A stretch of DNA of 64,000 bases from Acidiluteibacter ferrifornacis (GTDB lineage: Bacteria; Bacteroidota; Bacteroidia; Flavobacteriales_E; Vicingaceae). A program made the position numbers and the translations under genes. The DNA is taken from positions 434,334 through 498,333 of the forward strand of contig NZ_WWNE01000005.1 in assembly GCF_009909615.1 (NCBI RefSeq), given 5' to 3'. Each line of letters begins with the position of its first letter. The stretch's first letter is position 1. Of the stretch, positions 55,504 to 64,000 are shown one piece after another. Under the pieces are notes generated by a model. The model had not been told where the DNA came from, searched no databases, and saw nothing but the letters and a program-made list of their open reading frames with translations.

Positions 55504-57894
55504 ATGAAATTATACATCACACTTCTTTTGTCGCTATTCATAACGGCACAAGGATTTAGTCAGCAATTATCAGGAAAGGTAATTGATGCAGAAACGAATG
55601 CACCATTAATAGGCGCGACTATCAAAAATAAAAGTGGAATTGCAACCACTGATAATTCAGGAAACTTTAAAATAGACTGCCAATTAAATGGTCCATTAAC
55701 GGTCTCTTATATTGGATATGCTACTAGTAGTCAAATTATAGCTGACTGTACTCAAGAGTTGGTTGTAAAATTAGCAATGGCAGAGAACAAGCTAGGCGAA
55801 GTTGAAATTACGGCTTCTTCTAGTAAGGAAAAGCTGTTGTTGACAGAACCTAGATCCATCGTACAATTAGACACTACTGAACTGCAGCGTGGAAACGGAC
55901 TATTTTTGTCCGAAGCCATCAATACCAATGTTCCTGGCGTGCAAATGCAGCAGCGTACCATTGCAGGAGGACAATCCTTTAACATTAGAGGTTACGGAAA
56001 CGGACTCGGTTTTAGAGGAGCCAGTAACAACTTCGATGGTCAGGGTTCTAAAGTGTATTTGAATGGAATTCCATTGACTGACGCAGAAGGAATTACCGTA
56101 TTGGATGACATTGACTTCGGTTCTATAGATAAAGTGGAAGTTACAAAAGGTCCATCTGGTACACTATACGGTTTAGCCATAGCGGGTGTGGTGAATTTGC
56201 AAACTAAAAAAGCAGCCAAAAACACGACCTCTATTGGACAAAATACCATGTTAGGCAGTTATGGATTGTTCAGATCGACAACTCAGGTGGCGATTGGTGG
56301 CGAGAATTCATCAGTCTTGATTAACTATGGTATACAAGAGTTTGATGGATTTATGGATCACACGCAGTCGCACAAAGATTTTGTGAATGTAATGGGTGAT
56401 TTTAAATTAAACGAAAAGCAAAGCATTACGGCTTATTTGGGCTATAGCGATAGCTACGACGAAAGAAATGGCGAATTGACGATCACTCAATATGAGGAAA
56501 AGGATTATTCAGGTAATTCGCGATACATCCAAAACGATGCGCATTCTGCAGTAAAATCGTTTAGAGCTGGTATTGGACAAACCTATAAATTCAACGAACA
56601 CTTTTCAAACACCACCACTTTCTTTGGTTCTACCTTAAAAATGGACAACAGTTCAGCAGGTGGTTGGAACGACAAAGCACCATTAAACTATGGATTAAGA
56701 TCGACGCTAGATGTCAATTACAAATTGTCAGATAACATTTCCATCAATGGAATCACAGGAATTGAATTGCAAACTTCCACAGCAGTTGCCAACTCTTATG
56801 GTATGGTAGCAGATAGCACTAATTTAGAAGGTTACAATGTGGTTGGAGGTATTAGAAGCATTCAATCTGCCACCAACAGTACGGCTGCATACTTTACACA
56901 ATGGACGCTGCTATTACCAAAAAGTTTCAGCGTAACAGCAGGTTTGGGAATCAGCACAATGAAGGTAGAATTGCAAGATCGATTATGGGGAACTAAAAGC
57001 AATACTCCAGGATCAGCAGTACCACAAATCATTAGAAACCGATACGATGATCTGATTTCTCCAACAGTTTCTATAAACAAGAAAATCAATGATAAAGCCT
57101 CAGTTTATGTAACTTATTCAGTGGGTTATAAGGCTCCTGTTGGGTCTCAGTTCTACATTCCTTACACTAATGAAGTCAACAAAGGATTGGTGCCTGAAAA
57201 AGGAACTCAAATTGAAGTGGGAACAAAAGGGAGCCTCCTAAACAATCATTTGTATTATGAAGTGGCTGTTTTCAATGCTCGCTTTGAAGACAAAATGAGT
57301 ACTGTGGCGGTTTCTGATCCTGAACAAACCACCACTTTATATTCATACATCACAAACAGTGGATCTTTGAACAACAATGGTTTTGAGGCTTTAATCAAGT
57401 ATGAGGCGATTAAAGAAGGAGGTGGATTCTTTACTTCTATCGCTCCTTTTGCCAACTTAACGTATTCTGATTTTAAATACGATAACTTCAGTTATCAGAA
57501 AATAGGATCGAGCAATGCCGGGTTAGATAGCGCCATTACTGAGAACTATGACGGCAATCAAGTTGCTGGAGTTTCTCCGTTGGTTTACAACTTCGGAATG
57601 GATGTAAATACACAAATCGGTTTGTACGGAAATGTAACTTATAATTTCCGCGATGCCATGTATTTCACCTCTGATGAAGCCAATGAAACCGAAAGCTACA
57701 CCTTGGTGAATGCTAAGTTGGGTTTCAAAAAATCATACGGTAGTTTTGGATTTGATGTTTATGCCGGAGCAAACAACATCACTAGCGAGCAATACTATCA
57801 AATGGTTTTTGTGAATCAGTTAAACGACGCATACATCCCTGCGCCTAATGAAATCAACTATTTCGGAGGAGTCAACCTGAATTATAAGTTCTAG
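55504..57894 (+). CDS. TonB-dependent receptor of the heme-uptake locus
   Basis: A 796-residue protein. Signal peptide ends TAQGFSQ; carboxypeptidase-like domain GKVIDAETNAPLIGATIKNK; plug (AINTNVPGVQMQQRTIAGGQ, NIRGYGNGLGFRG); barrel with YKAPVGSQFYIPYTNEVNKG and terminal NLNYKF. It sits in the same direction ahead of hmuTUV-like genes, so heme or a heme-like ligand is inferred, though FecA/BtuB-type ligands cannot be excluded. Confidence 0.9.
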   Translation: MKLYITLLLSLFITAQGFSQQLSGKVIDAETNAPLIGATIKNKSGIATTDNSGNFKIDCQLNGPLTVSYIGYATSSQIIADCTQELVVKLAMAENKLGEVEITASSSKEKLLLTEPRSIVQLDTTELQRGNGLFLSEAINTNVPGVQMQQRTIAGGQSFNIRGYGNGLGFRGASNNFDGQGSKVYLNGIPLTDAEGITVLDDIDFGSIDKVEVTKGPSGTLYGLAIAGVVNLQTKKAAKNTTSIGQNTMLGSYGLFRSTTQVAIGGENSSVLINYGIQEFDGFMDHTQSHKDFVNVMGDFKLNEKQSITAYLGYSDSYDERNGELTITQYEEKDYSGNSRYIQNDAHSAVKSFRAGIGQTYKFNEHFSNTTTFFGSTLKMDNSSAGGWNDKAPLNYGLRSTLDVNYKLSDNISINGITGIELQTSTAVANSYGMVADSTNLEGYNVVGGIRSIQSATNSTAAYFTQWTLLLPKSFSVTAGLGISTMKVELQDRLWGTKSNTPGSAVPQIIRNRYDDLISPTVSINKKINDKASVYVTYSVGYKAPVGSQFYIPYTNEVNKGLVPEKGTQIEVGTKGSLLNNHLYYEVAVFNARFEDKMSTVAVSDPEQTTTLYSYITNSGSLNNNGFEALIKYEAIKEGGGFFTSIAPFANLTYSDFKYDNFSYQKIGSSNAGLDSAITENYDGNQVAGVSPLVYNFGMDVNTQIGLYGNVTYNFRDAMYFTSDEANETESYTLVNAKLGFKKSYGSFGFDVYAGANNITSEQYYQMVFVNQLNDAYIPAPNEINYFGGVNLNYKF

Positions 57895-57901
57895 TATCTT
57901 G

Positions 57902-57928
57902 AGGAGAGGGTTCTGCCCTCTCCTATTT
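57902..57928 (+). terminator. Hairpin between the receptor and the ABC genes
   Basis: The stem AGGAGAGGG/CCCTCTCCT with a 5-base loop and short T tail lies 8 bases after the receptor stop. It may attenuate transcription into hmuT or separate two units. Confidence 0.7.
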
Positions 57929-57961
57929 TAATTCAATACATCCATTAGTAAACATATAACA

Positions 57962-58834
57962 ATGAATCAATTTAAAATTCCAATTGTACTTCTTGTCCTG
58001 CTCAGTAGTTGTGGCCGTTTTTCGAATGAAGAAAAAAAGGAAGAACAAACTGACCGAATAGTAAGTGCAGCAAAGCAATACACCGAAATCATGTACGCAT
58101 TAGGTGTTGGTGATAAACTAGTTGCAGTGGACATTTCAAGTACATACCCACCAGAAGTGAAAGAATTGCCAACGATTGGCTACCACATGCATTTGAGTTT
58201 TGAAGGCATTATGGCCACCAAACCTACCTTGTTATTGGAACATGGTGGCAAATTTAGTATTGGTCCTGAAGCTGTCGTAGATCAGCTTAAAAAGCTACAA
58301 ATCCCTACCAAACAATTCGAAACAAAAGCAGTAGACATTGCATCTACAAAACAACTCATTCGTGAAATGGGGATATTTTTCAATGCTACGGAAAACGTAG
58401 ACTCCATCTGTAAAAAACTAGACAACGATATGGCAATTGCCCAATTAGAACGAAATAAATATTCTGATACGGTAAAAGTGATTGTTATTCATTACGGGCA
58501 AGCCATGAACATTTATATGGCTGTTGGAGCAGATGGAACTGCAGGAAAAATGATTGAATGGGCCGGTGGAATTATTCCACTTCAAAAGCATGGTATGGAG
58601 CGAATAACGTCTCCTGAAATTATTGCTAAAGCCAATCCTGATGTCATTCTGTTGACTGATTTTGGTTACGATAAATTGGGCAGTATGGAGCACATTCTCG
58701 AACTCCCAGGTATTGGTCTAACCAATGCCGCTAAGAACGGAAAAATCTACCGTATTGAAGAGCACGACTTGATTTATTTCGGACCAAGAACTGGTGAGAA
58801 CATTCTAAAACTCCAACAACTCATTCATCAATAG
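57962..58834 (+). CDS. hmuT: Heme ABC transporter substrate-binding lipoprotein (HmuT-like)
   Basis: A 290-residue lipoprotein with lipobox LLSSC. The first part RIVSAAKQYTEIMYALGVGD, the STYPPEVKELPTIGYHM segment and the SFEGIMATKPTLLLEHGG segment are those of HmuT rather than of vitamin B12 BtuF. It carries the ligand from the outer-membrane receptor to the permease. It is 7 bases before hmuU. Confidence 0.85.
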   Translation: MNQFKIPIVLLVLLSSCGRFSNEEKKEEQTDRIVSAAKQYTEIMYALGVGDKLVAVDISSTYPPEVKELPTIGYHMHLSFEGIMATKPTLLLEHGGKFSIGPEAVVDQLKKLQIPTKQFETKAVDIASTKQLIREMGIFFNATENVDSICKKLDNDMAIAQLERNKYSDTVKVIVIHYGQAMNIYMAVGADGTAGKMIEWAGGIIPLQKHGMERITSPEIIAKANPDVILLTDFGYDKLGSMEHILELPGIGLTNAAKNGKIYRIEEHDLIYFGPRTGENILKLQQLIHQ

Positions 58835-58841
58835 TATTACC

Positions 58842-59879
58842 ATGAATTTATCTATAAATCAATTAAATAAAGCAACAATATACAGTACATTAAGTGTTCT
58901 ATTACTTATCGTGGCTGTTTTGTCTGTAAAATGGGGAGCATTAGAGATCAGCTCAAAAGAGATTTTTCATGCCTTGGCCAATTGGAATAGCTCAGTACAG
59001 TTGAGTTTGAATGAGCGCATTTTCCTAGAAATAAGGTTGCCTAGAGCTGTGCTCACCATATTTACTGGAGCTGCATTGGCATTGGGTGGAGTTATGATGC
59101 AGGGTCTATTTTTGAATCCCATAGTAGAGCCAGGTTTAATCGGGACTTCTAGCGGAGCAGCTTTTGGAGCGGCCTTGTATTTTACATTAGGTGCTTTTAT
59201 TCCTACTTTTATAGAAGGATGGAGCTTGCCCATAGCAGCTTGTATTGGTGGAGCTTTCGCAACTTTTTTGGTTTATTTTTTGGCTCAAAACAAATCGAAA
59301 AAACACACTTCTACCCTTTCCATATTATTGATTGGAATTGCAGTTAATGCATTATTCTTGAGTGGTGTGGGATTTCTATCCTACATCGCGAGAGATCCAC
59401 AGGCTCGATCCATCACCTTTTGGAATTTAGGGACATTATCCGGAGCCAATTGGCATTCAGTCATTATCGTAGCAGTATCCACCATTTCTTGTGGTTGGAT
59501 TGGATTGTATTTTTCCAAACAATTGAATGCACTTTTATTGGGTGAAACCGAAGCGTCCAACTTAGGCGTGAATGTGAAACAGCTAAAAATAAAACTCTTA
59601 GTCGTAAATGTAATTCTAATTGCAGTCGCTACTGCATTTACAGGTGTGATCGCTTTTGTGGGATTGGTGGTTCCTCATTTATTGCGCATTCTAAAAGGTT
59701 CTGATAATCGATACTTGATTATTGGAAGTGCTCTGATGGGAGCCTTATTGCTCAGTCTAGCCGATTTGTTGGCGCGGTTACTTCTCGCACCCGCAGAATT
59801 GCCCATTGGTATTGTCACTACCATTGTTGGAGCACCCATTTTCATCTACTTATTGCGTAAAAACGAATACTTATTTTAA
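58842..59879 (+). CDS. hmuU: Heme ABC transporter permease (HmuU-like, FecCD family)
   Basis: A 345-residue polytopic protein with about 10 membrane segments. FecCD hallmarks: RLPRAVLTIFTGAALALGGVMMQ, GLFLNPIVEPGLIGTSSGAAFG, and TGVIAFVGLVVPHLLRIL with the coupling-helix GxxxP region. It forms the inner-membrane channel with HmuV. It ends 1 base before hmuV starts. Confidence 0.93.
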   Translation: MNLSINQLNKATIYSTLSVLLLIVAVLSVKWGALEISSKEIFHALANWNSSVQLSLNERIFLEIRLPRAVLTIFTGAALALGGVMMQGLFLNPIVEPGLIGTSSGAAFGAALYFTLGAFIPTFIEGWSLPIAACIGGAFATFLVYFLAQNKSKKHTSTLSILLIGIAVNALFLSGVGFLSYIARDPQARSITFWNLGTLSGANWHSVIIVAVSTISCGWIGLYFSKQLNALLLGETEASNLGVNVKQLKIKLLVVNVILIAVATAFTGVIAFVGLVVPHLLRILKGSDNRYLIIGSALMGALLLSLADLLARLLLAPAELPIGIVTTIVGAPIFIYLLRKNEYLF

Positions 59880-59880
59880 C

Positions 59881-60651
59881 ATGATTGCTACTCAAAATCT
59901 AACTTATGAAGTCAATGGAAAAGTCTTAATAGAAGATATATCTACGGTGTTTAATGTCAATGAAATCAATTTAATCATTGGTGCAAATGGAGCCGGCAAA
60001 TCAACATTAATCAATTTGTTGTGTAATCAAATCAATCCAACAAAAGGGAGCGTAATATATGAAGGATTAAAAACTCAGTTACCATCAGAATTGTCAAAAG
60101 TTAGGGCAGTTTTGTCCCAACACATTGACATGGCTTTTCCGCTGACAGTTCATGAAATTGTACTTATGGGAAGGTATCCCCATTTCTCTCATCAACCCAC
60201 AGAAAAGGACCATCAAATTGTCAAAGAAGCAATGGATTTATTTCAAATCAATGCCTTTTCTAATCGAAATTATCAAACTTTAAGTGGAGGCGAAAAACAA
60301 CGAGTGCATTTTGCAAGAGTCATGGCACAAATATGGCCTGATGGGAAAGAACAAACCAAATATCTATTGTTGGATGAGCCACTCACCTATTTAGACGTGT
60401 ATTATCAGTTCGATTTCATGAATAAAATAAAAGCAATCATGCAATTGCAACCCATGGTGGTGATTGGTGTGTTACATGATTTGAATTTAGCATCTCAATA
60501 TGCGAATCAGGTTTTGTTGCTTGAAAATGGGAAAGTCTTTCAATCGGGAGTTCCTGAAAAGGTGTTAACCAAAGAAACCATTTCAAAGGTATTTGATTTA
60601 GAACCCACCTTCTTTACTGATAGTAACGGAAAACGGCACCTTAGTTTTTAA
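59881..60651 (+). CDS. hmuV: Heme ABC transporter ATP-binding protein (HmuV-like)
   Basis: Start MIATQNLTYEVNGK at 59881 (the longer upstream frame overlaps hmuU). About 256 residues. Walker [10 protein letters not shown], the segment AVLSQHIDMAFPLTVHEIVLMGRYPH typical of HmuV, signature LSGGEKQR, Walker B LLLDEP and the switch His in LHDLN. It energises heme import. It is the last gene of the locus. Confidence 0.93.
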   Translation: MIATQNLTYEVNGKVLIEDISTVFNVNEINLIIGANGAGKSTLINLLCNQINPTKGSVIYEGLKTQLPSELSKVRAVLSQHIDMAFPLTVHEIVLMGRYPHFSHQPTEKDHQIVKEAMDLFQINAFSNRNYQTLSGGEKQRVHFARVMAQIWPDGKEQTKYLLLDEPLTYLDVYYQFDFMNKIKAIMQLQPMVVIGVLHDLNLASQYANQVLLLENGKVFQSGVPEKVLTKETISKVFDLEPTFFTDSNGKRHLSF

Positions 60652-60782
60652 AATGAAAAACGTTGAAAATATTCTACAATCTCAATAACAATCCTACAAT
60701 TTAATTTTAGTTCGATGTTGTTAATCAGTAAAATAACCTTGGGGTAATTCTTGAATATGGTGATGCATCAAAAATAGATGCG

Positions 60783-61745
60783 ATGAATATATTGGACTCT
60801 AAATTTAAAATCAAAAACCTTTTCCCATTATTAAAAGAAACTGCAATCAAGTGGAATTCGGACAATCCATTTCGATTAGGCGCCGTGGTGGCCTATTATG
60901 CCGTCCTTTCGTTACCTGGATTAATGGTTTTACTAATCAATATGGTGGGATTTATTTGGGGAAAGGAAATAGTGGCAGGTCAATTGACCAACGAAATTGC
61001 TTCAGCAATAGGAACTGATGCTGCTACAGCCATACAAAGCATGGTCAGTGAAACACAAGGGGAAAACAAAACACTGATATCGTCGATTATTGGGATTGCC
61101 ACTTTGATTTTTGGAGCAACTGGGGTATTCTATCAATTACAATTGTCATTAAATGAAATTTTCGAAATTAAAATAGATCCTGATGCGGGAGTTCTAAAAG
61201 TAGTAACAGACCGTGCAAGAGGATTCGGATTTATTTTAGTCATTGGTTTCCTGCTATTAACCTCTTTTGTGGTATCCGCTGGAATTAACATCCTCAGTGA
61301 CTATATAGTTCGATTGTTTCCAGACGTATTTCTGTACCTTGCTTATGCTTTGAATTTGGTGCTTTCATTGTCCATTATCGCCATTTTATTTTCTCTGATA
61401 TTTAAGTATTTACCAGACATTAGAACTTCATGGAAAACTGTACTTCCTGGAGCAATCATCACTTCTATTTTATTTGTTTTAGGTAAAGAATTATTGGGCT
61501 TTTACTTTGGAAAAGCCGATCCTGCATCTGCTTATGGTGCAGCAGGAAGTATAGTTTTAATTCTGTTATGGGTTTCCTACTCTTGCTTAATTCTATTTTT
61601 TGGTGCTGAATTTACTTGGGTCTACGCTAAAAAATATAGTCGTCAAGTCGTACCCAATAAGAATGCCATTCAGTACAAAGAAAAAGAAGTCGTTGTTTCT
61701 AAGGGTTGTGACATTCCCGATGAAGACTGCGAAGAAGAAAAGTAA
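60783..61745 (+). CDS. YihY/BrkB-family inner-membrane protein
   Basis: A 320-residue protein with six membrane spans and the YihY pattern: FRLGAVVAYYAVLSLPGLMVLLI, IFGATGVFYQLQLSLNEIF, LPDIRTSWKTVLPGAIITSILFVLGKELLGFYFG and YGAAGSIVLILLWVSYSCLILFFGAEFTW. The C-terminus is acidic (CDIPDEDCEEEK). The family function is uncertain; earlier claims of an RNase or serum-resistance role are not reliable. Confidence 0.9.
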   Translation: MNILDSKFKIKNLFPLLKETAIKWNSDNPFRLGAVVAYYAVLSLPGLMVLLINMVGFIWGKEIVAGQLTNEIASAIGTDAATAIQSMVSETQGENKTLISSIIGIATLIFGATGVFYQLQLSLNEIFEIKIDPDAGVLKVVTDRARGFGFILVIGFLLLTSFVVSAGINILSDYIVRLFPDVFLYLAYALNLVLSLSIIAILFSLIFKYLPDIRTSWKTVLPGAIITSILFVLGKELLGFYFGKADPASAYGAAGSIVLILLWVSYSCLILFFGAEFTWVYAKKYSRQVVPNKNAIQYKEKEVVVSKGCDIPDEDCEEEK

Positions 61746-61802
61746 AAAGTAGGTAAAAATAAACTGTTTTTTTTAATACCTTGCTTCAAAACAAATACAG
61801 AT

Positions 61803-61967
61803 ATGAAACGAATGTCGCCTACTCGGTTTTTAGCATTAATCCTATTTACATTTGGGATCACCTATTTAGAATTTGATGATTTAACCTTCACCAATAACAT
61901 CCGACCATACATCATGTTGTTGATTGGTTTGTTGGTGTTTTTATATTCGTTTAAACGGAGTAAATAG
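61803..61967 (+). CDS. 54-residue membrane peptide
   Basis: A small gene, ATG 61803 to TAG 61965-61967. It has two hydrophobic spans, RFLALILFTFGITYLEF and IMLLIGLLVFLYSF, with a positive N- and C-terminus, so both ends are likely cytoplasmic. The spacing (57 bases after the BrkB stop) and good codon texture support a real gene. Function unknown. Confidence 0.55.
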   Translation: MKRMSPTRFLALILFTFGITYLEFDDLTFTNNIRPYIMLLIGLLVFLYSFKRSK

Positions 61968-62043
61968 TAATTATTGAAGTATACTAATGTTGTGAGCTTT
62001 CAGTTTGCCTTTTATAAAGGCATTATATCTGAACCTGAAAGAA

Positions 62044-62838
62044 TTATTTTTTAATTGACATTATATTCTCAATTTCTATCCTCGACAATTCTTCTAATTC
62101 TCCTTTTTCATATTCCTCTGCAAAAAGATACAAATCCATGCCCTTTTCACCTTTATAATTAATGTAGTCTTGAAATAATATTCCATCAATCTTACGCTTA
62201 TTAATAGCCTTTCGGAAACGTGTTCCCCCATCATTCTCGATAAAGCTGTAAGCTAGATAATCTATTTCATGAGTGTTTTCATTAATCCAATACAGGTATT
62301 CATCTTGATAATCTTTTCCTCCATTTTCCTCATCAAAAGTGATAACAACTAATTGGTAGGCAGTATCATTAATTATAGACTGTCCTTTATAATCGGCATT
62401 CACTGCTAGATCATTCAGTTTATGGGGTATTTGAACAAAATAAATGACTGAATTTAAAGCATTTTTATAGTTATTCCATTCTTTCTCGGTAATCTCAGCT
62501 TTTTTGCCATCGATGGTTAATTCATAATTACCATCTTTTAAAGTATGGTTTAGTTTTTTCCCTTCATCATTAAATTCCTGCATTTCATAAGTATAGCTTG
62601 CCCCTTCATTCTTGAAAGAGTAATGCTTCTTTCTAAAGTCAAAGCTGTATTGAGCTTGATTATATTTTGAACCACCATGCGCTTTTATCGCCGCTGCTAT
62701 TAATTGCTCTGCCTCAGTGATTTCTTTTACAGTCTCCTTTAGGTGTTCTTCTTGAGAAACGTCATCTTTAACAGGTTGATTACATGCTATCAAACTTAAA
62801 CCTAAACCGAACGCGGTTATTCCATTTCTAATTTTCAT
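62044..62838 (-). CDS. DUF6503-like lipoprotein
   Basis: A 264-residue lipoprotein with lipobox SLIAC. The first mature segment EAEQLIAAAIKAHGGSKY is typical of DUF6503 proteins, followed by a beta-rich fold resembling periplasmic outer-membrane lipoprotein-sorting domains (RFRKAINKRKIDGILFQDYINY). Probably a periplasmic or outer-membrane lipoprotein. Convergent with the 54-residue peptide gene; monocistronic. Confidence 0.75.
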   Translation of the reverse strand: MKIRNGITAFGLGLSLIACNQPVKDDVSQEEHLKETVKEITEAEQLIAAAIKAHGGSKYNQAQYSFDFRKKHYSFKNEGASYTYEMQEFNDEGKKLNHTLKDGNYELTIDGKKAEITEKEWNNYKNALNSVIYFVQIPHKLNDLAVNADYKGQSIINDTAYQLVVITFDEENGGKDYQDEYLYWINENTHEIDYLAYSFIENDGGTRFRKAINKRKIDGILFQDYINYKGEKGMDLYLFAEEYEKGELEELSRIEIENIMSIKK

Positions 62839-62972
62839 TCTAGTTTTTTTGGGAACTCAAAAGTACAATTTATTAACAATCACAATAAAAAATAACCAGC
62901 AATATATCTGACATATAGGATTCTTAACTTTTATCTTCTATTTTTGATTTTAAATAATTTTAACATATCCCT

Positions 62973-64000
62973 ATGACTTCTATTGGTATTTTAACCCTGA
63001 TTGCCGTATTGCTAATATACGTGCTAGACCCACTTGTCGAAAAAAAGTTCAATTACGACATTATCCGAAATGACCGAAAATGGATTCTATTAATAATCGG
63101 AGCATTTTCCTTAATATTGATTTTCAACCCATTCTGCCGAACTGAAGCGGGTTACAGAACATTTGTTGAAACGATAAATGGCAATGAAAAAGTGTTTTTT
63201 AAGCCTGGATTTCACTTTGCAGGTTTCTTCAGTAAAACGACTGACTACCCTGATGTAATCACGACTGTATTTGCATCAGAAGAAAATAAAAATGTGACTA
63301 CAACAGAGCCTGCATTCATAATCCGTTTTAATGATGCAACTAAAGCAACAGCCCAAGCTACCATTAGATGGAGTTTACCAGCGGATGAAATTCCTATGAT
63401 TAAAATACACAGAGCTTACAGAAGCCCTGAACGTTTAGCCAAAACATCCTTAGTACCATACGCTAGAGAATGTCTCAAATTTGCCGCTCAATTGATGGAA
63501 TCAGAAACGCACTATAGTGGAGGTCGTTCTAAACTAAAGGAAGACTTTAGAGATCAATTACAAAATGGCCAATACGTGTTAGAATATAAAACGGAGTATA
63601 AGTTTGACACTCTAACCAATGAAAAGGAGAAAATCACGACTTCTTATATTCGTCGTGGTCAAGATGGTTTGGCCACAAGAATAGAGTCGGATATCCAACA
63701 ATATGAAATTCGAGTAAATTTTGCTGCTATCGATGAAGTTGATTACGAAGATCAAGTGGATAAAAAGCTGGCTCAAAAAATCGAACAATCAACTTTAGAA
63801 TCTGTAAGTAAGCAAGCATTAATTACGGCACAGCAAGAAGCGCTAACCGAAAAAGCAAAAGGTGAGCAGATGCTAGCAAAAGTAAAGGCAGAACAAGAAG
63901 CAGACAAGCTACAGGCAGTTATTCAGGCGCAAAAAGCAAAGGAAGTAGCTAAAGAAGAAGCTTTACAAGCCAAGTATATTGCGGATAAAATAGCAGAAGA
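62973..64000 (+). CDS. SPFH/band-7-like membrane protein (truncated by window edge)
   Basis: The frame opens at ATG 62973 and stays open to the edge: 342 residues. Two hydrophobic N-terminal spans (SIGILTLIAVLLIYVLDPLV and WILLIIGAFSLILIF) are followed by an SPFH-like domain (FVETINGNEKVFFKPGFHFAG, AFIIRFNDATKATAQATIRW) and then a long Ala/Lys/Glu/Gln coiled coil (QQEALTEKAKGEQMLAKVKA). This is a flotillin/prohibitin-type scaffold, probably in the inner membrane. The C-terminus is not in the window. Confidence 0.85.
   Translation, partial: MTSIGILTLIAVLLIYVLDPLVEKKFNYDIIRNDRKWILLIIGAFSLILIFNPFCRTEAGYRTFVETINGNEKVFFKPGFHFAGFFSKTTDYPDVITTVFASEENKNVTTTEPAFIIRFNDATKATAQATIRWSLPADEIPMIKIHRAYRSPERLAKTSLVPYARECLKFAAQLMESETHYSGGRSKLKEDFRDQLQNGQYVLEYKTEYKFDTLTNEKEKITTSYIRRGQDGLATRIESDIQQYEIRVNFAAIDEVDYEDQVDKKLAQKIEQSTLESVSKQALITAQQEALTEKAKGEQMLAKVKAEQEADKLQAVIQAQKAKEVAKEEALQAKYIADKIAE

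Noticed and set aside
55504-60651. Vitamin B12 (BtuBFCD) uptake locus, suggested by the nearby B12 riboswitch
   Set aside because: The ATPase and binding protein have HmuV/HmuT-type signatures, and no cobalamin riboswitch precedes this locus.

Overview
The window reads as a chromosomal segment of an AT-rich Bacteroidota, most likely a member of the Flavobacteriia. The signs are TonB-dependent receptors with an N-terminal carboxypeptidase-like domain, a DUF4249 lipoprotein beside one of them, type IX secretion (T9SS) C-terminal tails, near absence of Shine-Dalgarno sequences, TAnnTTTG-type -7 promoter boxes, and a class I ribonucleotide reductase with the residue pattern of subclass Id. No rRNA, tRNA, CRISPR array, integrase or transposase gene was seen.

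Layout. 1-1055: end of one gene and a secreted hypothetical protein. 1.3-12.9 kb: an island. Two diverged, structured, gene-free direct repeats of about 1 kb (R1 1300-2306, R2 11928-12885) flank an eight-gene, single-strand metal-efflux operon: a Cys/His-rich DUF6660 protein, a CusA permease fused to its outer-membrane channel, a CusB adaptor, three CDF-type transporters, a SpoIIAA-like protein and a DUF1232 protein. 13-20 kb: a beta-barrel gene, then a MarR-controlled tripartite RND multidrug pump (marR-adaptor-permease-tolC). 20.3-25.0 kb: a lone 1,564-residue protein joining a metallophosphoesterase to a NACHT STAND ATPase and a long helical-repeat tail, a strong candidate for an undescribed anti-phage defence protein. 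25.0-28.8 kb: decayed T9SS gene remnants, then a TonB receptor/DUF4249 pair. 29-50 kb: ordinary housekeeping and surface genes (RNA helicases, cold-shock protein, T9SS proteins, S1/P1 nuclease, ABC-F protein, uracil-DNA glycosylase, Crp/Fnr regulator, lipid A acyltransferase).

50.3-53.4 kb: a cobalamin riboswitch leads into nrdB-nrdA. NrdB has Tyr at position 104 and no ATP-cone, as in the manganese-using class Id enzyme of Flavobacterium johnsoniae. 53.4-54.8 kb: a field of degenerate tandem and inverted REP-like repeats, including an exact 74-bp duplication, surrounding a single-domain GIY-YIG nuclease gene. 54.8-60.7 kb: a probable heme-uptake locus (membrane-anchored small protein, TonB receptor, HmuT, HmuU, HmuV). 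60.8-64.0 kb: a BrkB-family membrane protein, a 54-residue membrane peptide, a DUF6503-like lipoprotein and a truncated SPFH/band-7 protein.

The most notable signals are the metallophosphoesterase-NACHT protein, the GIY-YIG/REP-like repeat association, the covarying attC-like folded repeats around the metal island, and the B12-riboswitch-controlled class Id ribonucleotide reductase. All identifications come from reading translations and motifs. No database search was run.
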